Below, in pieces: positions 11,870 to 23,222 of a DNA stretch of 64,000 nucleotides. The position numbers were made by a program, and so were the translations under genes. The DNA is from Morella rubra. Lineage: Eukaryota > Streptophyta > Magnoliopsida > Fagales > Myricaceae. The notes beneath the pieces are model-generated. The model made no database searches and was not told the origin of the DNA. It saw only the letters and a list, made by a program, of their open reading frames with translations. The stretch spans positions 234,003-298,002 of the forward strand of contig RXIC02000495.1 of NCBI GenBank assembly GCA_003952965.2, given 5' to 3'. Each line of letters begins with the position of its first letter. Position 1 is the first letter of the stretch.

Positions 11870-12124
11870 CTTATGTAATCCTAAGGGTGAAAATTTTATC
11901 CAGCGAAAATCGAAATTTCTGGTTCTGGTACTAGTTCCAGCCTATTCCGATATTAAAATTGGAACCTATTTTACGGAAATTTTGAAACTGAAACCGAAAA
12001 ATTCGAGTGGAAATGCCAGAATTTTTTGGTTTTGGATATTTTTTTTTAAATAATGCAGGGCTTTTAAGCCCTGATTCATAAAAGACAAAATGAGATGATC
12101 TCGGTCAAACGACCCAGGTCACGC

Positions 12125-12160
12125 GTGAATGAAGGAGTTTGACTCCACTCCTTCATTCAC
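12125..12160. repeat. perfect 14-bp inverted repeat with 8-base loop
   Basis: GTGAATGAAGGAGT (12125-12138) and its exact reverse complement (12147-12160) form a tight hairpin inside the 11.9-12.8 kb insertion. Further partial copies of the ATGAATGGAGT / ACTCCTTCATTC words follow up to about 12,245. Confidence 0.7.
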
Positions 12161-12400
12161 GTGTGAATGAATGGAGTCAGATCTCCTTCATTCAAACTTC
12201 AAGAAAAAATCTAGAAAAAACAAAAGAACTTCACTCCTTCATTCTCCCCCCCCCCCCCATCAGCCCTCCCTGCCGTTGCCTCCCAAGGTTCTCAACGAGT
12301 TTACATCAAAAGAATCAATGAGATTGGATTCTGGGTTTGACCCATGATTAGAACCCTTGCAAGAGAGGCTTAGATCCAATACAAGATCAGGATTTGAGGG

Positions 12401-12591
12401 TGTTTTTTATTTTCTTGTCCTTGGTTTTTCCTGCTGAGATTTGTAGTGAAGGTTTTTGGCATGGTGTTTTTGATTTTCTTGTTCTTGGTTTTTCCCGTTG
12501 AGATTTGTAGTGAGGGTTTTTAGCATGGTGTTTTTGATTTTCTTGTCTTTGATTTTTCCTGTTGAGATTGTAGTGAGGATTTTTGGCATGG
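12401..12591. repeat. 64-bp minisatellite, three units
   Basis: Units start at 12,401, 12,465 and 12,529 (64, 64 and 63 bases). Each reads TGTTTTT.ATTTTCTTG, then GGTTTTTCC, TTGAGATTTGTAGTGA and ends in GGCATGG, with a few substitutions and one deletion. On the minus strand this gives repetitive open frames that are not genes. Confidence 0.85.
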
Positions 12592-12839
12592 GTGATCTCT
12601 AAAACTGAGATGATGGTTGAAGTTTCAGAGAGAAGTGGCTCTGATCTTGGAGTTAGAAGCCCCATATGGAGAACACGGTGTCGATTGATTCCTCTCCCTT
12701 GTCCCCGAAATCTCTCCCTCTCTCACTCTCCCTCGAATGGAACCAAAATTTTCAGATTCTGTTTCCGGAATTAAAATGTTGGTTCCAGTGGGAACCAGAA
12801 CTGGAATGGATCATTCCGGTACTCATCCTTATGTAATCC

Positions 12840-13140
12840 CCCCACCCCACCTCTTGGAAACCTCAGCTTCTGTCAAGCATTAGCAATATGAAGGTAATTA
12901 GCCCCTAAATCTATTTGTTTCATTGCAATAATGATTTTCCTCAAGGGCTTCAGTACTTGTAAGTTGTATTTATCATGCATCATGCAAGACAACGTGATCT
13001 GTCTCTTCATGCAATGTAGAGTTCACTCTTCAACTTAAGGAAAAAAGAAAAAGAAAAAGCAGTTGAATTGCTTAATTAGAAAAAACGTTACAAGGAATTA
13101 TAATTCGAATATATACGACCATTTTCGGTAGAGCAGAAAA
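12840..13140 (+). pseudogene. 5' remnant of an HMA/HIPP gene (promoter, exon 1, part of intron 1)
   Basis: The block CACCTCTTGGAAACCTCAGC through ATGAAG|GTAATTAGCCCC is the same as the 5' end of the plus-strand HMA copies; exon 1 is at 12888-12893. The first intron follows as far as the TATACCATTTTCGGTAGAGCA-type sequence, with a CACTA-type MITE inserted at 13,141. No HMA exon 2 or 3 follows, so this is a dead 5' fragment. Confidence 0.75.
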
Positions 13141-13542
13141 CACTACAAGAATTTCGCTCTAAAGACATATAGCAACGTTTTTAAAATTGGATTTACCGTG
13201 CTGTATAGTAGTTTATAGCGGCATTTTATAAACACGCTAAAGACCTGTAGTAGTATTTTCAAGAAACGTTGCAAAAAAAAAAAAATGGTACAGTTGCACT
13301 TTGGGAGGGAACAAAAAAGTATAATTGTACTTTGGGTCTATAGCGACAGTCACAAACGGCGCTAGGCGATGGCCGCTGTAGACTGCGGTCTTCACCAGCA
13401 GTCGCAAAAGTCGTCGTTATAGCCTATAGCAATGGTCATATAGGGACGTCGCGATCGCCGTTAAAAATCGCTGCTAAATTTAGCAACGGTTTTTTAACCT
13501 TTAGCATTCTAACCGCTGCTAAAGGTCAGTTTTTCGGTAGTG
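13141..13542. mobile_element. CACTA-type MITE, 402 bp
   Basis: The element starts CACTACAAGAATTTCG and ends TTTTTCGGTAGTG, the reverse complement of CACTACCGAAAAA, which is the signature of CACTA (En/Spm) ends. It is flanked by AAA on both sides, fitting a 3-bp target duplication. The inside is made of GCGAC/TAGCAACG-type repeats and encodes nothing. It interrupts intron 1 of the HMA remnant. Confidence 0.75.
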
Positions 13543-14567
13543 AAAAAACCAAATAATAATCTGCCATTGAGTTAATACCCTCCATTAATGAAAAAGGTGC
13601 TCGAGATTCACATTAATATATGGTCATTTTCTCTCCCCTTATAGTTGTGACGTGTACCAGCTGGTACTAAAGCTGTTACTTTTTGAGCTATGTTGTTTCT
13701 TAATCAGTGGCGGATGCAAGGGGTGGTGGCCGCCACCCATAGGCCAGGCCAACTAGCCCAGTGGTTGAATGTCTGCTTTAACACACGCTCACGATCGCAC
13801 TCATTTGCTGAATACTCCATCCTTCGTACAAATTTGGCGATATTTTGATGGGCGAAATTCTTATTAGGTTGCATATTAATGCATGTCTACCATTTCTTTC
13901 CAGTTTTTGTTTTCTTGTTCTTGGATTTAGTATAGACTTCGCTTAGAGAAAAAGTATTCTACGCACGTCGTGTATTAACCAAACGGCGCAAAATTCAAAT
14001 CTTGTAAAGGTGTTTTTTTTGGGGCTCGCTGTAACTTAAACTATGTTGTTTTCTCCGACGGTTTTGTTTTAATCCTTGACTTATATGCATGCCTTTCTAG
14101 ACCTGTACTGTGAAACTTAATAATATGTGTGTTTTGCATCATTTTTGCAGGGGATTTCAGATTTCTTATGGACAAGGTCTCTCTCATCACAAGGTAGTTT
14201 TCCTTCTGCTAATTTTATGAACCTTCTTTAACAAGTAAAAAAAGAACAATATCACATCATCGTAGCATCTTTTCAATTGCTTGATTGTATGCAAAAGAAC
14301 CGTCACATGCTCAAATGAGTATCTCATTCTATCATTTTTCCTTTAAGTTCTACTTTTTTGCAATTTTTTTTTTGGATTTGATCTCATATTTTTCTGTGCC
14401 CTAGATTTCTCAAAAATAGTTTTCTTTCTGTGATAATTAAGTGTGGAACTGCTGGTTAGATGTCCTTATGCTGCTTCAAGACAATATTTTTAGTTCCTTG
14501 TTGGCCATAAAGCATTTCTGCAATCCTGATTACAAAAGCTGTTAACAACTGTCTCTTCCTGTTATAG
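13543..14567. other. intergenic, no gene recognised
   Basis: No supported exon. AGTGGCGGATGCAAGGGGTGG near 13,707 looks like the edge of a plant transposon. A short AG-to-GT stretch at 14,152-14,178 could be an upstream exon of the kinase fragment, but its reading is not convincing. Confidence 0.4.
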
Positions 14568-17364
14568 GTGAGTCTTCTTAAGAGGATGGCAACACTATAC
14601 TCATTTGATTGTTTTGTGTTGAGTGCATCCTCTGTAGATGATGCTAAACATGAGATTATGCTAGCTTGGGGTGACATTGGAGGCAGTATTTTGTACCTAG
14701 TTTCTGACAAGGAGAAGGAAGTCTTTCCTATACTAAGCAACTTTGGGTGGCTGATCATCATTCATAGTAAGTAGCACTATATATTTTGGCCCAGTGATGG
14801 GAGCCTTGAATTGTTTGTTCTGTCTTGGGATATAGACCTTGTAGAAAGTGTTAACTGGTTTCTACTTTAGGTGTCTCATAAATGATTAATGAATGTGGAG
14901 TTTAAGATCAAGTTTTAATCTCTTATGTAGTGTGTTTTTGGCATTCTCCTGCACAATTAGATGCTATGCAATCATCTAATTGACTTTGATTAGCTTGGTG
15001 TGGTATCTTTGGAATCAAATATATGCAAAAATGGGATTCAAGAGGACTTTTTAGCTTTATGTTATGACCCATAAATTGGGTTGTCGCCTGCAAGGGCCTT
15101 GTCAGGCTCAAATTATACAAGAAATTTCTGACACTGGAAATCAATTATCTTGATTGGATGACAGTAACCCATTAATTTGTGAACTCTGTTCCTGGACCTG
15201 GTAACCTGTTTTAATTGTCTCTGCCAGAGAGAAAACTGTGATCTAACTGCCTATTAAAGAGTCAGCAGATGAATAATGCGATGTTTTTTTAGGCATCAAT
15301 GCTCAGTACCATTCTTATCTTGTTATTTATTTTTGCTTTTAATTTAGTGGGAATTTCATAATCTTTGAATTAAATTTGTTGCTAAATCATGGAAATAATG
15401 CATGTGAGAATTCAGTATTGTTTGTATCAACAAGTTAGAAGAGTTGCACTATATGCCGCTTAAATAGAAAGGTCGCTAGCTTATCCCTCAAATTCGGGAG
15501 AATAATATGTTTTCTATGTTTTAATATTTGCAGAGTTAACCAGATCTTATTTGCTACTTAGGTTCTGCTATGAATTAGAGAACTTCTCAAATCTTGCCAT
15601 GGGATGTGCTCCAAATCAATGAACGTAAGTAGAGAGCAGGGTATTCACTAGATTGTATTTTTTAGCATGCATACATTCATTTCGAATAGAATTTGTCTCC
15701 TCTTTTCGAGGTAGAGAGATGATAAGATACTTAGAAATAAATGTAAATCCTATTCTTTGTGATCACCATGACATGCATATCTTTAAAGACATAATGAGTA
15801 TTTCTGAACCAGCTAAATGACACTAAGAGGAGCAAAATTAGTCCTGATCTATGATGTTAAAGAAGTAACTTTCTCAAGTTTCTAAAACTAGAAAGCATTT
15901 TCTTCAATAATATCTTGAATTGTAGTTAGAAGACATGGCTAACAGTCATCTTTGTAAGTGTTTGAGCTTTGCCGTGCATATTTTTATTTCAGAAAATGCA
16001 AAGCCAGTGTTTCGACCCTCAATTTCCTTTTCCGTGTCAATTATAGATCTCAGGACTGGAATGCTTCGCTTTTCATAATTGTGCTACAAACCCAGATTTC
16101 AAGAAATCTTCAATTTTAAATCCAACTCGACACTGCTAGATTATGGTGCCATACATTGCATGCTTATGTGCGATGTTGTCATCTTCTGTGGCCAACTCAA
16201 ACTTTCTGGATCATGTATTAGCTTTGGTGCTGTTTTATTAAAAGGTTGTTGACTTTGTCAACATATTGACAGCCTGACTGGATAATTGGATAGTTTGATG
16301 AAATATGGGGGGGAAGCAAAAGGTTTGTTCTTGTGTCTCCTTACTGGAGTCAAGTTAAGAAAATACTGGAGTCAAGATAGCATCATTAATTGGTCACGGG
16401 CATTACTCATTCATATTCTTGTGGATATATGACAGATATATATCACTTTAAATGTCTTGGGGCTACCAAAGCTTGTCACAATCTTTTTATAGCATATTGG
16501 ATGTAAGTTGGGAAATTGGTTATAGTGTTGCACCTGATGTAGCTTTGTCAATGTAGCTATCTTTCGGGTATTGTAAGCTAGATATTATTTCTTTGCTGGG
16601 TACATTCTTTGGTATGTTGCACATATGCCTGACTTCTTTTACCGTTTGGCATTTCAAGCAGGCAATTGGTAATAACGTCATTACTGTTGTACATTATGAA
16701 ACCTTCTAAGAAGATTTTGCTCCCTCTGCTAAGAAATGAAGGTACTCATTGTTGTTGGAGAAAATAATAGGAAAAGAAGTACAGCTGGTGATATGTTTTA
16801 TGACACCAGAAACATTCATTAAGGTGACACAAAAGTGGGATACTCCCTTTGAAGTGTCATGTTAAGGTGATATTGGAAACTAATAGGATTTGGTGTGTGG
16901 AATCTTATGGGTAAAAGTGGCCTCAACTGCGGTCAATTGCTTTTTCCTTGAAAGTATTGTGGATTCAGTGGTCATTTGAAATTTGACAGATCAAATGCTG
17001 TAAATAGCTGTTTGAGTGGCACCTAGAGATCTTGTTTAATTCTGAGTATAATGAATATTGTTAACACTTATATATGCTGCTATGCTCATCATAGTAGTTT
17101 TTCATGTGTGCTATTTAGATTCATGCAATTTGAAGTTTATGAGGTATTGTTACTTTTGCAGAGAGGTGCATTCCCTTTGTACCCTACTCACAATGGGTTG
17201 ATGTTCTTGCCCCTCACTTTTGAGCTTCCTTTATCACATCAGCTACGAGAAGTTGACATTGTTCTCCATAAAGCAACTGATGAAATTATATCCATTGACT
17301 TGAGCAGTTCGATAATCTTCTCTGACAGGATAACTTACACCAAGGGCATGCAGGAATTGCAAAG
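14568..17364 (+). pseudogene. two-exon fragment of an inositol tetrakisphosphate 1-kinase (ITPK) gene
   Basis: Exon a (14568-14766, between TATAG and GTAAGT) reads VSLLKRMATLYSFDCFVL, then GGSILYLVSDKEKEVFP and FGWLIII. Exon b (17162-17364, between TTGCAG and GTACAT) reads RGAFPLYPTHNGLMFLPLTF, then DIVLHKATDEI and GMQELQR. Both resemble the N-terminal half of plant inositol 1,3,4-trisphosphate 5/6-kinase family proteins, of the long ITPK4 type. The start, the exons expected between the two, and the whole C-terminal ATP-grasp catalytic part are missing, so no kinase can be made. The 2.4-kb gap is AT-rich and shows no further exon. The assignment rests on recognised family wording; a BLASTP search would settle it. 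Confidence 0.6.
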
Positions 17365-18411
17365 GTACATTACAGGTCCATAGATCCATGTCAGTGAACC
17401 ATCTAGCATGAATAGGGTAATTGCCAAAAAACCCAACATGCCACTGCCTGTTGTTGGTATTCTCATATTCGACTTCACATGGAGCTCCATTAAGTCATTA
17501 TATTTGTAGAACTTTTCGTGATGTTGCTACCATAAATCTTGTCATGTTTTTATTAGGTTAAATGTTTGCCTTTTTATTGAACTAACACAAACTCTACAGT
17601 TATTAATTTCTAATACTCATTGAATTCATAGACATAAAAAAAAACTTGGTGGAAAGATAACCTTTCTTTGGAATGGAATTGTAAAATATGAACTGTTTCT
17701 AAACATATGGTTTTTTTCCAGTAATTCTTTACAATTAAATTCTCTTAATATAAACTCAACGGGTTTGGTTATTCCTAGTGTTAAAACTGAAGTTCTTACC
17801 GAAGTATGTGGATTTATAAGTATATGTCTATTAGCAGTTATTGACTGCGATAATCTTCTAAAGATATGTGGATGTAAGTTATGTTTTAGTTATTGTTTCT
17901 GGGATATGGTAATGCATTGTACGTATGGTATACTCGACTCCTTACCTCCTTTTTACCACTTAACTTTTAATGGTAATACATCTTTTCACCAATCTAAAAT
18001 CTTTAGAAAAAAAAAAAAAAACCAGAAAAAGACCCATACAAACACAGCCAACTTTCTGAGCAATTTCTTCTCTGAAATCCCCGTTGGCCCAATCTTTCAG
18101 ATATATTATCCAACGCAAGCCCAACTAAAACTTACTATTGTCCATCCCAAACCCACCCAGTATCTTGTTGGATCCACTACTAGTCCATAAGCTGAAATAC
18201 TTGGGCCCAAACAAAGTTTTGGATCCAAGTTGGACCCATACGCCCATAAATCAACCAACAAGCTGCATAGTCTTTGTCTGGCAACTGTAGTAACATTTCA
18301 ATGCGTGACAGGCGGGGATGTTTCTAGTTTTCAGTGACATTCCCAATTATAAAGGAACCTTTTAAAAATGAAAGCTTTCTAAAACTCACGAATTTCGTAA
18401 AGTCAATCTTA
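17365..18411. other. intergenic; right part duplicates the 3' flank of HMA pseudogene 1
   Basis: Bases 17,365-17,970 hold no recognised gene. From about 17,975 the sequence follows 425-883 closely, including the run ending GGATCCACTACTAGTCCATA, and leads into the 3' end of HMA pseudogene 3. Confidence 0.6.
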
Positions 18412-19067
18412 TCACATTACAGTGCAGCTGGGTGGGTATGAATCATACATAATATTGTAGAATTCAAGCTGAGGTTGATGAGAATGTGGTATTGTATTTT
18501 GGAGGAGGAATTTTTCAGCATCTCCTCCATTCTCTGCCTCCTTCCTCCATTTTTACCTCTCCACCATTTTGCTTACCCTCTTTATCTTTCTTCACAGCTT
18601 TCTCTGAACACGAATTTTGAGAATTCTCTTTCCCACTTGCTCTATGTCTTGCCCTTCTCTGTTTTTGTAGCAAAATACCAAGCAATCGGGAGATCCTCAT
18701 TGAAGATTTGAGCTAATTTTCTACCATCTGCTTGCAGCTAATGCTAAGGCTTTGGAGCTACATTTGTCGCATGGCACTAGCAACTTAATGATTATCTTTT
18801 GCTGCAGACCATGAGATGATAGAACGTGCATATATAGTATAATCTTTCCCCCCCCCCCCCCCCCCCCCTTTTTTACAAGCAATATTTCTCGAGTTTGAAA
18901 GTGGATTCGATAGTGCTGAAGAGACATTTTGCATTACGAAAGTGTAGCCATAAAGAAAATCATCGTTTTTTCAAAAAAATTGCAGGAACTCCTTTCCAGC
19001 GAAACAAAATAGATGCAGAACAATATAAACTTTGCTTAATTTGGCAGCTCAGATGGCTTACCTTCAT
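18412..19067 (-). pseudogene. HMA/HIPP pseudogene 3 (decayed)
   Basis: This is the same gene type as the copy at 23.2-23.9 kb but heavily eroded. Exon 1 (19062-19067) remains. Exon 2 (18725-18801) is 77 instead of 79 nt, a frameshift in the Ala-rich end, though the KCSSKA region is still seen. Exon 3 has lost most of the second half of the HMA fold; KAVKKDKEGKQNGGE of the linker survives, and the end still reads a CTVM CaaX box with stop at 18412-18414. A minus-strand TATAAAAG is kept at 19166-19173. No functional product is expected. Confidence 0.8.
18847..18870. repeat. poly-C tract
   Basis: A run of about 21 C followed by T lies in intron 1 of HMA pseudogene 3. The matching place in pseudogene 1 has about 8 C (near 1,461). 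Confidence 0.8.
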
Positions 19068-20522
19068 GTTCCAAAATGCTTGAAAAACCAGAGTGTTTCA
19101 GGAGGGGGGCTACAGATGTTTTTATTCTATAACAACCAGATGAAAAATATGAAGAACCTCAACCTCTTTTATAGGTAGCAATCTTGACCTCTGCACAACT
19201 TTTAATTGAAACCAGACTTCACTGCGTCGGTTATGGAATTGAAGGACCAAGCTGGCATGGTGATGGCGATCCACCTTTTACGGTTCAAATTGTATGGACT
19301 TAATTACAGACGTACGTAGCCACGAAGTTTTCACTTACCATTTGATGATTTAATTTGTATCCTACTCATGTTTGTATTAATTTAGCTAACGAGATAATCA
19401 TTAAATCACAAGTAAACCATCATTAACGTGAGTACTGATCGTAGGGTCCAAATGTCTGAGTACTGTATATATTACTGTTGAACTCAATACCATCTCCTGT
19501 TTGAACTAACTCGGTGGTTCTAATGACTCAGCTTTTAATAAGTCATTATCTGATTTGGTGGCAGTGATGAGTAAGCTCTTACTGAGTAAAAATCTTCTTG
19601 TCTGATTTCTCTGTCATATCCCGGAAGATGTCGTTTAAAATGGGAAAACTATATGTTTCATCGGAATATTAGAAAGTTTAAATGGGTTGAATTGCTTTAG
19701 TCTATAAGTTGCAGCACGAGGAAATAGATGAGGACTTGAGGATCTTGCCGTAGCGCGACCTCAGGTTGGACTTGAGGATCCTAGAGTTAGAGTGCGTGGA
19801 CAGCACCACGAATCTGCACCTGCTGCTGGTGCTCCTCCTCCGCAGAACAAAATTCCTCCTTTAATCAAATCCGAGAGAGACTGAACGGTCAGGTGCGAGC
19901 TTCTTCCTTAAAGCACAATCCTAATCATAGACACCGCATAAGATTCTTTGGCAGTCATAACTTTAATTAAGGCCTCCAACATATATAACTGTGTAGTACT
20001 AATATATGTATTAATTGTACAATGTACGTCAAGATTATACAAAATATTCTTGCTCACAATTTCAACTATCATGATATATATGGCCCCTATTACCCTATAA
20101 TCTTCTTTTGTAAAATCCAAATCTAAGAAAAAACGGAACTACTAAAAAATGGTGAGATTATTGGATCATTAGTGAAAGAAGCAGAGACTAGCTAGGGGAC
20201 CATCCCCCCGAAAATCATTATAAATAATGTTTTCCTTTAGCAAATTTTTTTCATGATTGTCTTATGTTTATTGTATTTTAGCCCCCTAAAATTTAGTTTG
20301 TTTTTATTGTTGGGATGGGTGGATTATGGAGAAACCGAGAGATCACAACTAACAACCATATATAGTACTATATGATATTAGTACGCCAACATGTTTCGAT
20401 TATAGAGGAGAAATTAAAAATATTTGTTTTTTTTTTCTTTTTTGTTTATTTAAGCTGGGACAACAATTCTTTCTTAAGGCCCAAATATTATTAGGGCGAT
20501 AATTAGTCCAAACATGTGACAT

Positions 20523-20559
<37 letters not shown>

Positions 20560-21148
20560 GACTTACTAGTTTAATATAATTGACTTGTACGGTAAACAGA
20601 AGCACAGTAGTGGGATAAAAAAGTGCATGGCACCGCAAACAAAAGCTGCTGCACATGGTGGCTCCGCAAAAAATGGATCGCCAGCATTAACGTAGGGGCC
20701 TAGGGCAGTCGTGAGGTGCCTCGATCAAAGTAAGGGTGGTTAATTAGACTTTCTTGGTAGGTTCCTAAATATGTAACAATTGGAACATATGATCATCTGC
20801 TTTGGAATTTCGGATGCTAAGGTTCTTATGTAACTTATATAATTCCGAAGATATGATATACTTTGGAATTTCGGATTAGAGTATCCCATTTGGGACATAT
20901 CTGCTGTTGGAAGGAACGATAAGGACATTAAATGGTTTGGTATAGCCGACTGCCACGGATTTAATTACTGTCAGTACACTCTGGAAGAAAGAGTAAGAAC
21001 ATGAAATAGTTTCGTATAGCCGCTGCCACGGATTTAATTAAGGTAAGGGTGGTTAGAATTACAATTGGTATTTAAGACGCTGAGGTTCTTATGTAACCCC
21101 CCCACCCCACCTCTTGGAAACCTCAGATTCTGTCAAGTATTAGCGAAT
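19068..21148. other. shared 5' regions between HMA pseudogene 3 and HMA copy 4
   Basis: This 2.1-kb spacer is the shortest of the three divergent spacers. Bases 19,260-19,700 match about 24,110-24,560, and 19,780-19,900 match 7,965-8,090. Bases 19,890-21,148 match the 5' flank of copy 2. A (TA)n tract lies at about 20,525-20,558, and a 40-base word GATATACTTTGGAATTTCGG is partly repeated near 20,800-20,870. No other gene is seen. Confidence 0.6.
21069..21075 (+). promoter_or_regulatory. TATA-like element of HMA copy 4
   Basis: TATTTAA, 74 bp before the exon 1 ATG, is conserved in sequence and surroundings with the elements at 9,783 and 30,433. Confidence 0.5.
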
Positions 21149-22425
21149 ATGAAGGTAATTAGCCCCTAAATCTATTTGTTTCATTGCAGTAATGATTTTC
21201 CTATAGGGCTACAGTACTTGTAAGTTGCTTTTATCATGCATCATGCAAGACTTCGTGATCTGTCTCTTCATGCAATGTGGAGTTCACTTTTCAACTTAAG
21301 GAAAAAAAGAAGCAGTTGAATTGCTTAATTAGAAAAACGTTATAAGTTATTATAATTCGAATATATACCATTTTCAGTAGAGCATAAAAGAATCTAAGCC
21401 GACATGCACTATGCGTGTGTTCTGTGATCTAATGGTATGCAGCAAAAGATAGTGATCAAGTTGCGAGTGCCATGCGAAAAATGCAGTTCCAAAGCCATGG
21501 CGTTAGCTGCAGCAGCAGATGGTATATCCATTTTTCTTTTTCTCTGTTCTTGTGAGTGTTTGCTTCATGCTTAGATGTTCAAGGAGCAGGGAATTCTTCT
21601 CTTGATTGTTTACTATTTTAACTTTCTTTCTCTTGATTCAATCATGTTGGGTGGTCTTAAGCCTTCTCAACTATAAAAGTTAGTTCAAGAAGTGAGGTTT
21701 TTCTCATATTTATAAACTGACCACCAGCTCTTTCCACAACTGATGTAATATTAACTCCAACAATCTCTCCCTCACACATTGGACTCTAGATTGGAGAGGA
21801 GAAAATTTGTTTCTCTCATGAATTGTTAGACCCAGACTTGTTTGTAAATGCTCTAATACCAATATTGGGTGTGGTTTTGGGCTTTTTCAAGCCTAAAAGC
21901 TACCTCAAGAGGTGAGGGTTTCTCTCATACTTGTAAACTGACCATTAGCTCCACAACCGATCTGGGACAAATTTGGGCTCTTATACTATTTTGGGTGGGT
22001 CTTGGACTTTCTCAACTCCTAAAGGTAGCTAGCTTAAGAGATGAGGTTTTTCCTCATACTTATAAACTAACCACCAATCCCTTCCATAATCGATGTGGAA
22101 TTAACCACAATATTTATGTGTAGGTGTTTCGTCGGTGACGTTAGAAGGGGCGGATAGAGATCAGGTGGTGGTGGTTGGAGATGGAGTTGATGCAGTTTGC
22201 TTGACCACCTCTTTGAGGAAGAAGGTTGGCTGTGTGCTCTTAGTGAGCGTGGAGGAAGTGAAACCGAAACCGAAACCGAAACCAACAGAGGAGAAGAAAT
22301 GTGGAAAACCGAAAGATCCACCTCCATGTGGATGCAGGACAAGTAATCCACCTTGTCACCAGCCTCAGCTTGAAATGTGTAAAGTGGCTTATGATCCCTA
22401 CCCACCACCTTGCACGATCATGTGA
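21149..22425 (+). CDS. HMA-domain protein with CaaX box (HIPP type), copy 4, intact
   Basis: Exons are 21149-21154, 21443-21521 and 22124-22425, giving a 128-residue protein. Residues 1-70 form an HMA fold; VPCEKC provides the CxxC metal-site cysteines at residues 13 and 16, followed by a helix (SSKAMALAAAADG) and strands with VVVVGDGVDA and GCVLLVSVEEV. A short linker of Lys-Pro repeats (KPKPKPKP) and PPPCGC follows. The end reads YDPYPPPCTIM, a CaaX box whose final Met favours farnesylation. HMA proteins of this kind bind metal ions or partner proteins and sit at membranes through the lipid; which applies here is not visible. The start is the only ATG giving a splice-compatible exon 1, and all borders are GT-AG. 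Intron 2 is lengthened by TRIM-like repeats. This is the shortest linker among the intact copies. Confidence 0.85.
21645..22110 (+). repeat. TRIM-like tandem repeats in intron 2 of HMA copy 4
   Basis: Three to four diverged units carry CAAGAGGTGAGG, CTCATACTTATAAACTGACC and CCACAAC.GATGTGG, in the same arrangement as in intron 2 of copy 2. The repeat array was therefore in place before that duplication. The copies at 23.2 and 30.6 kb lack it. Confidence 0.55.
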
Positions 22426-23222
22426 TGGAATGGACTTCACCATACGTACTCTAAAAGCCTAATGAAATAAGTTTCTTTGTCTCGTGTTTATCTGGCATTG
22501 ATATTGTGAGATCGTTGCAGGTCATTACATGTCTTGTGTATGTCGATTGCTTTTCGAAATAACAGCTGTATGCAGGCTCCTGGGATTCATCGACTTGTAT
22601 GTATGACATGTTGATGTTGGTGGGTAGGGACTAGGGAAGGATTAGTTCTACCATCATCCCATGTTGAGTACTTTTTTATTAGTTCTACCATTGTCCCAAT
22701 TTCCATTACTTTTTTATTTCATGAGGAATATGCCTCGCATGTTCAAAGAATTAGAATAAGCTCCATCTTCAACTCTGGATTTCCATGTATTTAGGTTAAA
22801 TCACACTGTACAGATCGGTTTTTTGGACTAAAAAAGTCTAATGCCAGGTGTGTGTTGAGAAAGAGACAGAGATGATATGGTATTTTATATGATTTAAAAA
22901 GATGAATTTGGCAAAGCCTTTGACTTTCGTGAAACCTCAAATTAAATAAAGGGATAAATACATTGTAATCTCCAATTATATATGGGGAGTCTGGACAATT
23001 TGTACTCTAATCTATTATTTTTGACACATTACACTTACAAACTATTGATTTCAAATACTTTCTGTCTTCTATTAAAATTTTTAATTAATTTGAACAGAAA
23101 ATAATTTTTTAGTGTGCAAGATGATAATTTTATTTTCGTAATGATTTTTTAACCGTTACTATTTTATGAGAGTAAAATCATAATTTTTGAAGTTGGGAGA
23201 TGCCTCAGTGAAGTCAATTCTG
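22426..23222. other. intergenic, convergent 3' ends of HMA copies 4 and 5
   Basis: Bases 22,426-22,920 are similar to 31,465-31,970 and 32,850-33,330, the shared 3' flank of plus-strand copies, including CACACTGTACAGAT.GGTTTTTTGGACT. The remainder to 23,222 is AT-rich with no gene. Confidence 0.55.

Larger units (their letters stand above)
11870..12839. mobile_element. insertion flanked by 12-bp direct repeats (non-autonomous, possibly hAT-like)
   Basis: CTTATGTAATCC occurs at 11870-11881 and again at 12828-12839. The related HMA promoters have a single CTTATGTAACCCC at this point, so the ~946 bases between are an insertion. Its ends are rough inverted copies of each other (GGTTCTGGTACTAGTTCCAG on the left, CTGGAAC..GGTTCC type sequence on the right). 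It contains a 64-bp minisatellite, a C-run and a perfect small hairpin, and encodes no transposase. The class is uncertain; direct repeats longer than 8 bp are unusual for hAT. Confidence 0.5.

Noticed and set aside
12387..12665. Minus-strand ORFs with repeated KNPHY/KNQ-type peptides
   Set aside because: These are readings of the 64-bp minisatellite, not a gene.
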